Shown here in pieces: positions 24,063 through 33,739 of a stretch of 64,000 nucleotides of DNA. The position numbers and the translations under genes were made by a program. This DNA comes from UBA4733 sp036734945 (lineage in GTDB: Bacteria; Chloroflexota; UBA4733), in the NCBI GenBank assembly GCA_036734945.1, contig DAIMXP010000002.1, positions 89,580 through 153,579 on the forward strand, read 5' to 3'. Below the pieces are notes generated by a model, which was not told where the DNA came from, made no database searches, and saw only the letters and a list, made by a program, of their open reading frames with translations. How positions within the stretch are numbered: the stretch's first letter is position 1; each line of letters begins with the position of its first letter.

Positions 24063-25199
24063 TTACGAACCAACACCAAGGTGGGCGAGTGTGCCCTGAT
24101 CCAGGGTCACGCCGAGACCCGCACCTTCCGGCACACGCAGCATCCCATTCCCTGTCCACAGCGGCTCGGTGAGCAGTTCCTCCCGCAATGGATTAGGGTT
24201 GATATCGTACTCTACGAGCACGCGGTAGCGCGTCGGCAAGGCGGTGAACAGGTGGATCGTGGCGGCCAGGCCGACCGCGCTGCCGAAGAAGTGCGGCGCT
24301 AACTGGAGGCCGCGCTCGGCGGCAAGAGCGAGAATCTCGCGGCTTGCGCTGATACCGCCGCATTTACAGAGGTCCGGCTGTACCACGTCCAGTAAGCCCT
24401 GATCGAACCAGCGCTCGAACTGGCGCCGGCCGTAGAGGTTTTCGCCGCCCGCTCGCGGCAGACCGAGGGATTCCTGGGCCGATTGCCAGGCCGGATCGTC
24501 GTCAGCCGGGAACGGCTCTTCGATCCAGGCAGCCCGTGCAGCCGCCAGCGCCGGGCGCATTGCCGCCGCCGTGTCCGGCGTCCAGCCCTGATTGGCGTCG
24601 GTGAAGAGCGTCGCCTCGGCGACGGCGGCGCGCACTGCCAACAGGTTGCGTTCATCCACCTCGCGGCCAAAGCCGACTTTCAGCTTCACGGCGCCGAACC
24701 CCGCTGCCATGGCATCTGCCGCCTGCTGCTCGACGTTCGCGGGACCAAGGCCGCTGGCGTAGGCCGGTACGCTCGCCTGCTGTGCCGCTCCCAACAGTTG
24801 CCAGACTGGGGCGCCGGCAATCTTGCCGGCTAGGTCCCAGAGCGCCAGGTCTGCTCCGCTGATCGCCTGGTAGATGGGACCGATCGCGCCCCACTGCAAG
24901 GCCAGATGGTGCAGGGCGCCGACGCATTTCCGCCAGAGGCGGACGGGGTCGTCGACCTCCTCACCGATCAACAGCGGGCGCAGGCCGTGGGTGATGGTCG
25001 CCAGGCGTTCGGCGGGTCCCCAGCTTGGGTAGTTGACCCAACTCTCGCCGATGCCCGTCAACCCGGCGTCGGTGTCGATCAGCACCAGCACCGTCTGGCG
25101 CGCCTGCAACTGGCCGACGGCCATACGCACAGGCGTGGCGATAGGCGCGCGCAGTAGGAGGGGACGGACATCGGTGATGCGTGGTAAGCGCTTGGCCAT
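24063..25199 (-). CDS. Mandelate racemase/muconate lactonizing enzyme family (enolase superfamily)
   Basis: 378 residues. Capping domain first, then the TIM-barrel residues of the superfamily: FGAVKLKVGFG (K-x-K acid/base lysines), metal ligands in LFTDANQGW, WIEEPFPADDD and GGENLYGR, followed by VVQPDLCKCGGIS and LAPHFFGSAVG (His base). This points to an acid-sugar dehydratase or a racemase; the exact substrate cannot be told. The ATG at 25199 is 4 bp after the stop of the upstream oxidoreductase gene, so the two form an operon for a sugar or sugar-acid pathway. Confidence 0.85.
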   Translation of the reverse strand: MAKRLPRITDVRPLLLRAPIATPVRMAVGQLQARQTVLVLIDTDAGLTGIGESWVNYPSWGPAERLATITHGLRPLLIGEEVDDPVRLWRKCVGALHHLALQWGAIGPIYQAISGADLALWDLAGKIAGAPVWQLLGAAQQASVPAYASGLGPANVEQQAADAMAAGFGAVKLKVGFGREVDERNLLAVRAAVAEATLFTDANQGWTPDTAAAMRPALAAARAAWIEEPFPADDDPAWQSAQESLGLPRAGGENLYGRRQFERWFDQGLLDVVQPDLCKCGGISASREILALAAERGLQLAPHFFGSAVGLAATIHLFTALPTRYRVLVEYDINPNPLREELLTEPLWTGNGMLRVPEGAGLGVTLDQGTLAHLGVGS

Positions 25200-25203
25200 G
25201 CGG

Positions 25204-26178
25204 TCAGCCGACCCTGCTGCCAAAAGCGGCGATAGCGTCCAGCACGATCTGCAGCGACTTGAAGTTGTCGAAACAGGTCGTCGCCGGTGGTTGCCCGGTG
25301 GTGATCGCCGCCACGAACTCGTGCAGCAGATACGGTTGGGCCGCGAGCGGCAGGGCGACGAGGGGCATTTCCTGCCGTTCTTGCGCCTGGCGGCGGGTCC
25401 AGACGTGGTCCTCTTCCAGGAGCACGACACCCTGCGAGCAATCGAAGCGCCAGTTGCCGTTCCAGGGGGTGTCGCCGCCCTGCCCGCACCAGGTGCCACT
25501 GTAGGTCGCTACGACCGGGTCGAAGTCGATGACCACCGTGGCCGACGCATCGCCTTTGAACCAGCTCCAGGACGGATTCCAACTGCGCCCGGAGATGCCC
25601 ACTGGGTCCATGCCCAGCAGGAAGCGCAGCATGTCGAAGTGGTGGATCGACATGTCCATGATCAGCGGATAGGGCATCACCTCGCGGAAGCCGCCGAAGT
25701 GCGGACCACGATAGAACCGGACATTGACCGCCCCGATCGTGCCGAACTCACCGGACTCCAGGACCTGCTTCAGCGTCTGGACTGGCCGGCTGTAGCGGTA
25801 GTTCTGGGCGACCATATGCAAGACGCCGGTCTCACGGGAGACGCGCACAATCTCCTCCGCCGCTTCGCGCGTGTCAGCGAGCGGTTTTTCGGAGAGGACC
25901 GGCATACCGGCGCGCATGGCGGCTACGGAGATGGCGCGGTGCGTCTGCGGCGGCGTAACGACGATCACGCCGTCGGCCCGCACGGCAGCGAGCGCCTCCT
26001 CCAGCGAGCCGAAGATGAGCCGGCGGTCAAGGCCGTGCTTCGCTGCCTGCGCCTCCGCAGTGGCCGGGTTGATCTCCACCAGGGCTGCATACTCCACCTC
26101 GTCCGACGCCGCGCAGGCGTTCAGCCAGGTATTGCCCATGCCTCCGATGCCGACCTGAATCAGCTTGAAGTGCGCCAC
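25204..26178 (-). CDS. Gfo/Idh/MocA-family oxidoreductase
   Basis: About 325 residues. The Rossmann fold opens with FKLIQVGIGGMGNTWLN and continues with ADGVIVVTPPQTH and the family signature PVLSEKPLA (E-K-P). The substrate domain has YRGPHFGGFREVMPYPLIMD and SIHHFDMLRFLLG (H-x-x-D). NAD(P)-dependent oxidation or reduction of a sugar-like substrate is expected. I place the start at a GTG (26178), just before the fold; the frame is open to 26304, but the extra 42 residues look random. Operon with the enolase-superfamily gene. Confidence 0.82.
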   Translation of the reverse strand: MAHFKLIQVGIGGMGNTWLNACAASDEVEYAALVEINPATAEAQAAKHGLDRRLIFGSLEEALAAVRADGVIVVTPPQTHRAISVAAMRAGMPVLSEKPLADTREAAEEIVRVSRETGVLHMVAQNYRYSRPVQTLKQVLESGEFGTIGAVNVRFYRGPHFGGFREVMPYPLIMDMSIHHFDMLRFLLGMDPVGISGRSWNPSWSWFKGDASATVVIDFDPVVATYSGTWCGQGGDTPWNGNWRFDCSQGVVLLEEDHVWTRRQAQERQEMPLVALPLAAQPYLLHEFVAAITTGQPPATTCFDNFKSLQIVLDAIAAFGSRVG

Positions 26179-26376
26179 AGAGTTTCGCAGTGCCTGCTTG
26201 CCTCCCTCAGGGGGATCGGCCGCATGCACTGTATCGCCGTGAATCGCTCCACTGGGCAGCAACCGACCGGCGCGAAAACTTGTGGCGCACTTTCGCTTGA
26301 CCATACGATGTAGGCTCCTTCATTGTCTACTATATTGGGAGGTTATAGCACGCGGGAAGGAGGAGGGGTGTGATGC

Positions 26377-29300
26377 TCAACCGCTAAACACGTCGTCGTG
26401 CGCGGCGGTGCTCGTGTCAAAGGGCTTATCGACGGGAACAACAACGACGCGATACCCCAGGTCGGCCAGCGCTTCGCGCTTGAGCAGGTCGGTCTGGCGT
26501 TGCGACTCAGCCTGATGGGCTGGGCCGTCAATGAAGACGCAGACGCCGCGCCGGCCGTCGCGCTTATAATAGAAGTCCGGTTGAACTGCAACTTCTTCGG
26601 CTGGCTGGTGCTGGGCTAGGTCGGGGAGGCGCAGCTTGCGCTCGTGGAGGTGGCGCAGGAAGTCGCGCTCCAGGTTGGAGGCGGGGTCGGTTCGCTCCAG
26701 CAACCAGTGGTAGTGCGCGTCGTAGTCGCGCGTTTCGGTTCGTGCCAGCAATTCAGCACGGCTCAGTTGCAGCAGGTAGTCGCGCACGAGATGCCGATCC
26801 AGGTGGCGATGGACCGTCTGATGGCGATAGCTGAGCAGACAGTCGTAACAGGCGGCGGCGCAGCGACGGTTCCATCCCGCAAGCTCTGCGCCCGTTGCTG
26901 GATCGATGTGGCAGATGCGCAGGGCTTCGCGGGCGATGGCGGCGATGGAATGGGTATCGCTGCGGATGCGCTCCCAGATACCGGTGCCGCCTTCGGCCTC
27001 TTCCCAGAGGAGCAGACGGCGCTGCGGACCCTCGCCGATCAGGTCGACGGCGACCTCATTCTCCATCACCTGGTAGACGGCCTGGATGCCGCGCTGGAGG
27101 GCGTAGGCCAGCGTCTGGAGAAAAGGAGTTTCGTCGCCGGGGAGCTGGCTGGGCCGCAGCAGGAGCACGTTGCGATGGTCGGTCACATAGGGGCGGATGC
27201 CGGACATTCTGGTTCGGGCAGCGACTACGGCGTCTGAGACATCATCGTCGGCGGGGGCGTCTTCGTTGCCGCCCCAGGCGCCGCTCTCGGCATCGATGGT
27301 GAAACCGCGCGGCGGGTTGGACCGTCGCCAGCCGTTGTTGATGCGCCAGAGCTCCGTCTGCGCGGCGACTGTCACTTCCAGCAGCGTCTGACCGGCCAGG
27401 CGCGCTTCAGCCCGTTGCATGGTCTCCTCGCCGGGCAGGCGCAGCGCAAGCTCGATAGCGAAGCCCTCGCGCTGCCGTTCTTCCTCATCCGAGGAGATAC
27501 GGGTCCACTGACTCGCTCGCGTCACCGGCTGATCGAACAGCCGCTGCGGGAATGAGGCAGCGGGTCCTTCCAGCAGCGCGCCGCAGTGTGTACAGCGGTC
27601 CAGTTGGGCGGCTTCGCCGGGATAAATTGCGCCACAGGTATGGCAGATCTTGGCCTGCGTGAGTCGCTCTTCCACGCCGCCCACCGGCAGGATACAGCTC
27701 GTGACGCGGTGCTTGCGGCCCTCGTGGTAGACGACGTTGAGCGGGCCGAACTCGGAAAGGCCGAGGAAGCGCGGCCGGTCGATAGCCTGCACGCTGCCGT
27801 GCGATGAGACCAGCACGCGCAGCGGCAGGCGGGGGAAGTTGTATCCGGGTAAAAAGCCTTCGTTGGCGAGGTGGCGATAGGGGTAGAAGTCCGACTCGGT
27901 GATATCGCCCTGGTTGACCAACAGGGCAATCTCCCGTTTCGCTTCTTGCTCCTGCTGCTCCGCCGCCTCTCGTTCCTGCCGTTGCAATCTCGGCAGGTTG
28001 CCTTTGCGGTAGGCTTCGTCGCGCCGGCGCACAGCCGCCTGGTACAACTCCCGCCAGCGATCCAGTGAATGGTCAAATGCTTCCGGCGCTTCACGGACGG
28101 TGCGGAGCAGCCAGTCCTCGTTGAACCAGCCGGCCGCCGCGATGGCCGCCGAGTCGACAACTTCGTTGAAGGCGCGGGCCACCTCCCGCAGCCGTGTCTC
28201 GGACAGCTTGAGTTGCGCCGCCACGTCGGGCAGCAGGGGACAGCTCGGGTCAGCCAGATCGAGCACCTCGGCCAGCGACGAAGCCAGCGCCAGGCCGACC
28301 GTCGCCAGCCAGACGGAGCGCAGGTGCGCCTCGACCAGTTCGCGGTTGGTCAGGTCGAGACGCGGCGGCGCGACGGCACCGGCGACCATGTCGACGCGCC
28401 GGCGGAAGAAGTACTCATCGTGGGCGTTGCCCTGGCTACAGAAGGCCAGCACCAGGGCGGGCCGGCCGTTGCGGCCCGCCCGCCCGCTGCGCTGGGCATA
28501 GTTGGCCGGTGTCGGCGGCACGTTGCGCAGATGGACGACGGCAAGGTCGGCGATATCCACGCCGAGCTCCATGGTCGGCGAGCAAAAGAGGGCCTTGAGC
28601 TTGCCGGAGCGGAAGTCGCGCTCGCGCTCAATGCGCTCCAGCATGCCGACCTGGCCGGTGTGCTCGCGCCCGACGACGCGCCGAAAGTGACCGGCGCCTT
28701 CGGTGTAGAGCCGGCTGAAGTAGTGGTTGGGCTGCTGGCTCCGTCCCTCTGGTCGGCGCAACTGCAAGGCCCGGCTGCGCACCGGGTCCGGACCCGGCAC
28801 GCTGCCGTCACCCTGCTCCCAGCGCAGCGCGCCGGGCTTGATCTGCACGCCGTAGGGTTCATCCAGGTGGCTATGGACCGTCAGGATGTGGCCGCGCAGG
28901 GCGGCTACGATGGCCCGCACCAGCGCGTCGGCTTCGTCAGTGCTCAGCCGCTCCGGTACGTCCCAGGTTTCCGCTGCTCGCAAGTAGCGGCCGACCGTAG
29001 AGCGCCAGCCCAGGCCGAAGGTGGCGACGCGGCTGTTGCGTGGTAGTTCGGACTCGGGGAGCAGGGCGATAGTGCTCCAGCGCAATCGCTCCTGCCCGTC
29101 GATGGCCCAGGGTGGCCGCAGCCATTCCCCGGCCTGGCGCTTCAGGCGTTCCGTCTTCTCCGGTTGCAGGCAGGCCGCGCCGATGGCGAGTTGCCCGCGC
29201 AGATGATCGAGCACCGCCTGCAAGACGGCCTCACGTCGCTCCGGCGAGGCCGCCGCCATTTTCGGGACGCTCGCCCAGGGCGTGTCCTCGGCGGCGATCT

Positions 29301-31539
29301 CGGCCAGACCGCTGTAGCCGATACGCAGCAGACCACACTGCTCCAGGTTCGGTTGGGCCACGCGCCAGGCGCGACGCAGGTCGGCAAAGGCCCGGTACTC
29401 CAGGACGGCCTGCATCGCGCTGACGGAGGCTTGATAGCCGGCGCCGGACTCCACAGGTTCCAGCATGTAGTCGGCGGGCGCCGGCGCCATGGCGTCGAAG
29501 ATGGCCTGCCCCAGACGCTCGAAGCTGAGCCCGGACCCCGTCGAGACCGCCCGGGTCAGCGCGCCGCGCAGGAGTGTCACCTGGGTAAAGTCGTTCAAGT
29601 GGCCGGCTTGCAGGGAAGCGTCCTGGCGATTATCGGTGAAGCTGAGCACCTTCTGCGCGCTGTCGTCCAGTTCGCTCTGCTGTAGACCGAGCAGGGTGCT
29701 GCCGACCGTGATAGTCGTCGCGGTAGACCGCCCGATCTGACTGAGTGTCGCCAGTTTGCCGAAGTCGCTCTTCTCGCGCAGATCGTAGGCGGTTCGACAG
29801 CGCAGGCAGAGCATGAGCGGACGCAACTGGAACCAGCCCGCAAGGGCGCTCGCCGCCGGCTCCTCGCTGCACTGGCCGTCCGGCTGCACCCAGAGTCGCC
29901 GGGGACGGTGGGGAGCGTAGCCGGCCTTGAGGCGTGTTTCCTTCCGGCGCTGCTCCAGCCAGTAGTCGGGCAGCGGCTCCTCGTCGGACCAGAGGTCATC
30001 GTGGTCGAGACTGAAGAAGCCCAGCTCGCCGGCATCGTCGTCACCGCTGGGGTTGAGCAAGGGGGAGCGGGGAAGCAGGCGCTGGCTGAGCCGGTTGTCC
30101 AGCGCTTCTCCGCTCTCGTCAAGCTGATCATCGTCCTGGCGGACGAAGGAGACGAGGTAATACTCTTGGCCGCACTCCCGGCAGAAGGCCAGGGGATAGA
30201 GCAGGCGGCGCTGTCCCGAGCCGTCGTCCGCTGCGACGTACTGTCCTTCAGTTGTCCGCTCGCGGACATCGGGCGCCTGTACTGTGGCGTAGACACTACT
30301 GCCGGAGCCGAGGAACTGGTGCAGCCGGAAGGCGAACACCGGCTCACCGGAAGGCAGGATCGCCCCGGCGCCGGCATCCAGCACGGCCTGGAGGCGCTGC
30401 CGGCACAGCGCTTCGTCCAGGCCGGTCTGCTGGACGAGGGTACGCAGCCCTTCCTGGAAGGTGATCGGCCGCCGCCGCACCAGGCGGCCGTCATCCACAT
30501 CCAGGCCGAAGGTCTGCTCGACCCAGGCTGCTAAAGGATGCTCCGTCACCGCGGTTACCGCCGCCGGCCCACCCGCTGTGGTGTCCGGCGGGCTGACGGA
30601 TACCGCCGCACGCAACGCTGCCGGCGTTGGCGGTGGCGGCGCTGAACAGACGCGGCGCAGCGTCTCGTCGACAACCGCATCGGCCGCTACCTCGACGCCG
30701 AACAGGGTAGTGGCGGCCTCGGCGATGCGTTCCCGGCGTTGCCGGCGGTCGCCTTCCGAGGCCAGCGTCGCCGAGGTCCCGACAAAGCGCAGGTCGGGGT
30801 TCTCGGCGCGCTGGCGGACGCGGCGCAACAGCATCGCCACGTCGGCGCCCTGGCGTCCCCGGTAGACGTGTAGTTCGTCCAGCACCAGGAACTGCAGGTC
30901 GCGTGTCGCCTGCTGGACCAGCGTGCGCTCGTGGGGACGGATCAGCATGTATTCCAGCATCACGTAGTTGGTGAGCAGGATGTGCGGCGGGTCTTCCAGA
31001 ATCTGCGCGCGGTCCTGGCGGTCCTGGCCGGTGTAGCGGTCGAAGCGAATGGGGCAGTCCGACCAGTTGGCCTCACGGAAGCGCTGTAGCGCCTCCAACT
31101 GGCTCTTGACCAGCGCGTTCATGGGATAGACGATGATGGCGCGCACGCTGTGGCGTTCCGGCTGCCGCCGGAAGACGGCGTCGACGATGGGGATCAAGTA
31201 AGTGAGGCTCTTGCCGGAACCGGTGCCGGTGCTGACGACGTACGGCTGGCCACGCTGGGCGATGCGGATCGCTTCTTCCTGGTGAATATGCAGCCGCAGC
31301 TTTTCGCCGAAGAATCGCGCCGTCGCCGACGTGATGACGCCCGCGCGGGCCAGTTCCGCCAGCGTGGCGCCGTGCTGGTAGGCCGGGTTGAGCTGGAGCA
31401 CGGCATCGGGCCACCACTCCGCCCGCTCCAGGCACTGCTGCACGAACTGCCGCAGGCGCTCATCCCGCACGTTGAGGAAGCTGGCAAAGTAGTCGCGGTA
31501 CTCCGCCACGACCTGGTCACGAAGGGCAAAGACGTCCAT
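26377..31539 (-). CDS. Very large DEAD/DEAH helicase with zinc motifs, DUF1998 and a C-terminal nuclease-like domain
   Basis: 1720 residues. Walker A TGTGSGKS at about 104-111, motif II as LDELHVYRGRQG, motif III GTSATLAS. The second RecA lobe has FCSPTMELGVDIADLAVVHL and YAQRSGRAGRNGRP. A zinc ribbon CHTCGAIYPGE...CTHCG follows. A DUF1998-type cysteine cluster is seen at CAAACYDCLLSYRH. The last ~100 residues (QPDFYYKRDGRRGVCVFIDG, REALADLGYRVVVV) look like a PD-(D/E)XK/DUF559 endonuclease. DUF1998 helicases occur in DISARM and in repair (MrfA); this one stands alone and combines helicase and nuclease, so a one-gene defence or repair factor is plausible. Confidence 0.82.
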   Translation of the reverse strand: MDVFALRDQVVAEYRDYFASFLNVRDERLRQFVQQCLERAEWWPDAVLQLNPAYQHGATLAELARAGVITSATARFFGEKLRLHIHQEEAIRIAQRGQPYVVSTGTGSGKSLTYLIPIVDAVFRRQPERHSVRAIIVYPMNALVKSQLEALQRFREANWSDCPIRFDRYTGQDRQDRAQILEDPPHILLTNYVMLEYMLIRPHERTLVQQATRDLQFLVLDELHVYRGRQGADVAMLLRRVRQRAENPDLRFVGTSATLASEGDRRQRRERIAEAATTLFGVEVAADAVVDETLRRVCSAPPPPTPAALRAAVSVSPPDTTAGGPAAVTAVTEHPLAAWVEQTFGLDVDDGRLVRRRPITFQEGLRTLVQQTGLDEALCRQRLQAVLDAGAGAILPSGEPVFAFRLHQFLGSGSSVYATVQAPDVRERTTEGQYVAADDGSGQRRLLYPLAFCRECGQEYYLVSFVRQDDDQLDESGEALDNRLSQRLLPRSPLLNPSGDDDAGELGFFSLDHDDLWSDEEPLPDYWLEQRRKETRLKAGYAPHRPRRLWVQPDGQCSEEPAASALAGWFQLRPLMLCLRCRTAYDLREKSDFGKLATLSQIGRSTATTITVGSTLLGLQQSELDDSAQKVLSFTDNRQDASLQAGHLNDFTQVTLLRGALTRAVSTGSGLSFERLGQAIFDAMAPAPADYMLEPVESGAGYQASVSAMQAVLEYRAFADLRRAWRVAQPNLEQCGLLRIGYSGLAEIAAEDTPWASVPKMAAASPERREAVLQAVLDHLRGQLAIGAACLQPEKTERLKRQAGEWLRPPWAIDGQERLRWSTIALLPESELPRNSRVATFGLGWRSTVGRYLRAAETWDVPERLSTDEADALVRAIVAALRGHILTVHSHLDEPYGVQIKPGALRWEQGDGSVPGPDPVRSRALQLRRPEGRSQQPNHYFSRLYTEGAGHFRRVVGREHTGQVGMLERIERERDFRSGKLKALFCSPTMELGVDIADLAVVHLRNVPPTPANYAQRSGRAGRNGRPALVLAFCSQGNAHDEYFFRRRVDMVAGAVAPPRLDLTNRELVEAHLRSVWLATVGLALASSLAEVLDLADPSCPLLPDVAAQLKLSETRLREVARAFNEVVDSAAIAAAGWFNEDWLLRTVREAPEAFDHSLDRWRELYQAAVRRRDEAYRKGNLPRLQRQEREAAEQQEQEAKREIALLVNQGDITESDFYPYRHLANEGFLPGYNFPRLPLRVLVSSHGSVQAIDRPRFLGLSEFGPLNVVYHEGRKHRVTSCILPVGGVEERLTQAKICHTCGAIYPGEAAQLDRCTHCGALLEGPAASFPQRLFDQPVTRASQWTRISSDEEERQREGFAIELALRLPGEETMQRAEARLAGQTLLEVTVAAQTELWRINNGWRRSNPPRGFTIDAESGAWGGNEDAPADDDVSDAVVAARTRMSGIRPYVTDHRNVLLLRPSQLPGDETPFLQTLAYALQRGIQAVYQVMENEVAVDLIGEGPQRRLLLWEEAEGGTGIWERIRSDTHSIAAIAREALRICHIDPATGAELAGWNRRCAAACYDCLLSYRHQTVHRHLDRHLVRDYLLQLSRAELLARTETRDYDAHYHWLLERTDPASNLERDFLRHLHERKLRLPDLAQHQPAEEVAVQPDFYYKRDGRRGVCVFIDGPAHQAESQRQTDLLKREALADLGYRVVVVPVDKPFDTSTAAHDDVFSG

Positions 31540-31542
31540 CAA

Positions 31543-32053
31543 GACCCCGGCGACCGACGAAATGCAGGTGTGTGATTCGGCTGGATCTCAACCCGGTGGG
31601 CTCCCAACAGCGCCAGGGCATCATCGCGTCGCACTGCCTGGCCTCCTCGTCGCCACCTTGCAGACCACAAGTGTATGTTGCCGCGCTGTCGAGTGCCAGA
31701 GCGAGCAGAAGCTGCTGGACCTGCGTACCTTCGTGAACACCTACCCGAACACCTCTGGCAATCGCTAGTTGGGACGTTTTGCGTCTGGGTCAATGCCCAG
31801 ACGGCATAGTGCCGAGACACATCGTATTCAGGTGTGACACAAAGTTTCGCAGTGTCTGCTTGTCTTCAGGGAATCTTCACAGGCGTATGCTAGCATGCGC
31901 TGATGGCGACAGCGAGTCGTTGCGGTTCGGTTCTGCAGACAAAGGGAGAGTCCGATGCCATCGTCCCAACCGTTGTGATCGATACAGTGGGGGGTGTGCT
32001 ATCGTGATGGGTAGTGCCATTTGAATGGACAAAAAAGGGGGGGCGGGATCCCG
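31543..32053. other. Intergenic region with a duplicated short stretch
   Basis: About 510 bp without a supported gene. At 31832-31875 there is a stretch (CACAAAGTTTCGCAGTGTCT and on) that is about 80% identical over some 40 bp to 26170-26217, near the start of the oxidoreductase gene. A GC-poor segment follows (31880-32040). AAAAAGGGGGGGC at its end is the RBS of the next gene. Confidence 0.5.
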
Positions 32054-32926
32054 ATGCAGGATGAGATTGAACTGCTCGACGTGAGCATCATCTTGCTCCT
32101 CGACCAACCACCGGCCGAATTGGACAGGGTGCTCCACCTCTTAGAAACGGATGTGTTTTCGAAGATTCTCCGGAGGCCCGTGTCGTATGCCCAAGGTCTG
32201 GTAATAGAAGCCGGCGTTGGCCCCCGGGCGTCACACCAACTCGAGAGCATGAAAAGTCAGAAGAGCGTGACTATCAACCCTGGGCGCCTGGAAGTTCATG
32301 ATCGTTCTGGGGTGTTGGCTCCTGATCAGAGCGACCTCGCAGCGACGACAGCGGAAGTTGTGCGCATCCTTGGTATCACGGGGAGTAAGAGCATCGGGGC
32401 CAACTACGAACTGCTGTTTTCTGCGCCCACCGGCCAGACCGCTGCACGCTACATCGCCGACACGCTATTCCCATCCGGCCTGGGCATGCTCCCGGAAGGG
32501 TTGAAACTCGTCGGCGGCCAAGCGCGGTTTGTCTTGGAACGCGATGTAGACACGAGTCACATCCTCGCCGTGGAACCGCGCGCGATGGACCCCGCGACGA
32601 CCAAGGTATGGGTGCTCTGCAACACCGAGTTCAAGGGCCAAAACGCGAACGCTCCCGAGACGTTCGCGACCCTCCTCCGGTACGGTCACGATTTGGTGAA
32701 CCATGTGCAGAAGCACCTTATAGGTCTCCTTCTAGATTCGGTGCGGCAAAACTTAGGCACGCGCTCGATAGCGGCACTAGAACATGCGGAAGATAAGCAT
32801 GAAGACCGCGACTTTGAGCTATGCGAACCTCGTGACCGTGCCATGATGGCAAGTAGAGGCAGTGACCGGCTTGCGCGTATGCTCATCGAACGATCAGATG
32901 TTGTCGAGATCGATCTGCCGATATAA
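32054..32926 (+). CDS. Unrecognised protein next to the helicase
   Basis: 290 residues from ATG 32054, directly after a purine-rich RBS. I do not recognise the family. There is no signal peptide or membrane helix. The middle has GSKSIGANYELLFSAPTGQT and FPSGLGMLPEGLKLVGGQAR; the end is charged and helical (HAEDKHEDRDFELCEP). The 17-bp gap to the next gene suggests a two-gene operon. Location beside a defence-like helicase and TA-like genes suggests an accessory role. Confidence 0.5.
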   Translation: MQDEIELLDVSIILLLDQPPAELDRVLHLLETDVFSKILRRPVSYAQGLVIEAGVGPRASHQLESMKSQKSVTINPGRLEVHDRSGVLAPDQSDLAATTAEVVRILGITGSKSIGANYELLFSAPTGQTAARYIADTLFPSGLGMLPEGLKLVGGQARFVLERDVDTSHILAVEPRAMDPATTKVWVLCNTEFKGQNANAPETFATLLRYGHDLVNHVQKHLIGLLLDSVRQNLGTRSIAALEHAEDKHEDRDFELCEPRDRAMMASRGSDRLARMLIERSDVVEIDLPI

Positions 32927-32943
32927 GCAGATCCAACGCTTCC

Positions 32944-33411
32944 GTGAGCTACACTATCTTGAACGATGGAAGATTACGTCAGGGAGACATCATCACGGGT
33001 GTCTATCTCTTTCGTAAGTCTCCAGGCGTTTATGGTGTTTCAGGCGAAACACAGGCATTCACCGTTATGGTCTTCAGTCGAGGGTGCGAGATTGACAAAC
33101 TAGATAGACCACCTGCGTCCTCCGATAGTGTACACGTCGCAGTAGTAAAGCGATTGGATACGCTGAGTGCTGGTACCCAGGGCAACCTGAAAGCAAACAA
33201 AGTCCTGAATGCATGGCTTATACCGCCATACCGGGAGATATTGCCGGAATCGTACATAGACTGGCGTACGCTTCAACCAGTTGACAAGACCGTACTTATA
33301 AAGGCTCGGACTACCCGTCAGTATCTCTGTACTCTACTCATGGAGGAACGAGCGGCGGCCTTCGATGCGCTGTGGGATTTCTTGACCCGGAGCGATGCGG
33401 ATGCAGTTTAG
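32944..33411 (+). CDS. Unrecognised protein, second gene of the pair
   Basis: 155 residues from a GTG. It begins LNDGRLRQGDIITGVYLF, contains FTVMVFSRGCEIDK and then GTQGNLKANKVLNAWLIPP. The pattern 'QGDI...V.S.GCEI.K' is reminiscent of small proteins in restriction-like loci, but I cannot name the family. No membrane segments. Codon use is less GC-rich than in the core genes, consistent with horizontal transfer together with 32054. Confidence 0.45.
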   Translation: MSYTILNDGRLRQGDIITGVYLFRKSPGVYGVSGETQAFTVMVFSRGCEIDKLDRPPASSDSVHVAVVKRLDTLSAGTQGNLKANKVLNAWLIPPYREILPESYIDWRTLQPVDKTVLIKARTTRQYLCTLLMEERAAAFDALWDFLTRSDADAV

Positions 33412-33442
33412 CATTCTCGACCGTAGACCTGACCCCTATCTG

Positions 33443-33724
33443 TCAATATAGGATGAGACACGGAGGCCCAAGTGGAATATCCATCTGGTGCTCGAAGGCC
33501 GTCGTGATCCAGATACGACGCGCATCCTCGGCCATCGTCGCCAGTTCGGCCAGACTCTCCGCTTGCGTCATGCAGCCGGGCAGATCGGGGAAGATGGCGA
33601 CGTAGCCACCGTCGGGATCGGCGATGACCTGGAAGGGATATTCCAGCGCCAGATAAGTTTCGACAGACGTGCGAACAGCGGTGGCTCTGGTATCTCGATT
33701 CGACGCTCCGGTGTGTGGGGTCAT
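33443..33724 (-). CDS. HicB-like antitoxin (short form)
   Basis: 93 residues. The HicB core reads YPFQVIADPDGGYVAIFPDL followed by PGCMTQAESLAELATMAEDA and a final IWITTAFEHQMDIPL. HicB antitoxins neutralise HicA mRNases. No HicA gene is adjacent, and the usual C-terminal DNA-binding part is lacking (the frame ends GPPCLILY), so it is either a stand-alone HicB-like protein or truncated. The first ~22 residues before LALEYPF look non-conserved. It lies 15 bp downstream of the next minus-strand gene. Confidence 0.65.
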   Translation of the reverse strand: MTPHTGASNRDTRATAVRTSVETYLALEYPFQVIADPDGGYVAIFPDLPGCMTQAESLAELATMAEDARRIWITTAFEHQMDIPLGPPCLILY

Positions 33725-33739
33725 GACGGGGTCTCCCGC

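Noticed and set aside
25033..26313. 426-codon plus-strand frame over the enolase/oxidoreductase operon
   Set aside because: Antisense to two enzymes with intact active sites.
26377..31539. A complete DISARM system
   Set aside because: No methyltransferase, no PLD-type nuclease and no separate DrmA/DrmB genes next to it.
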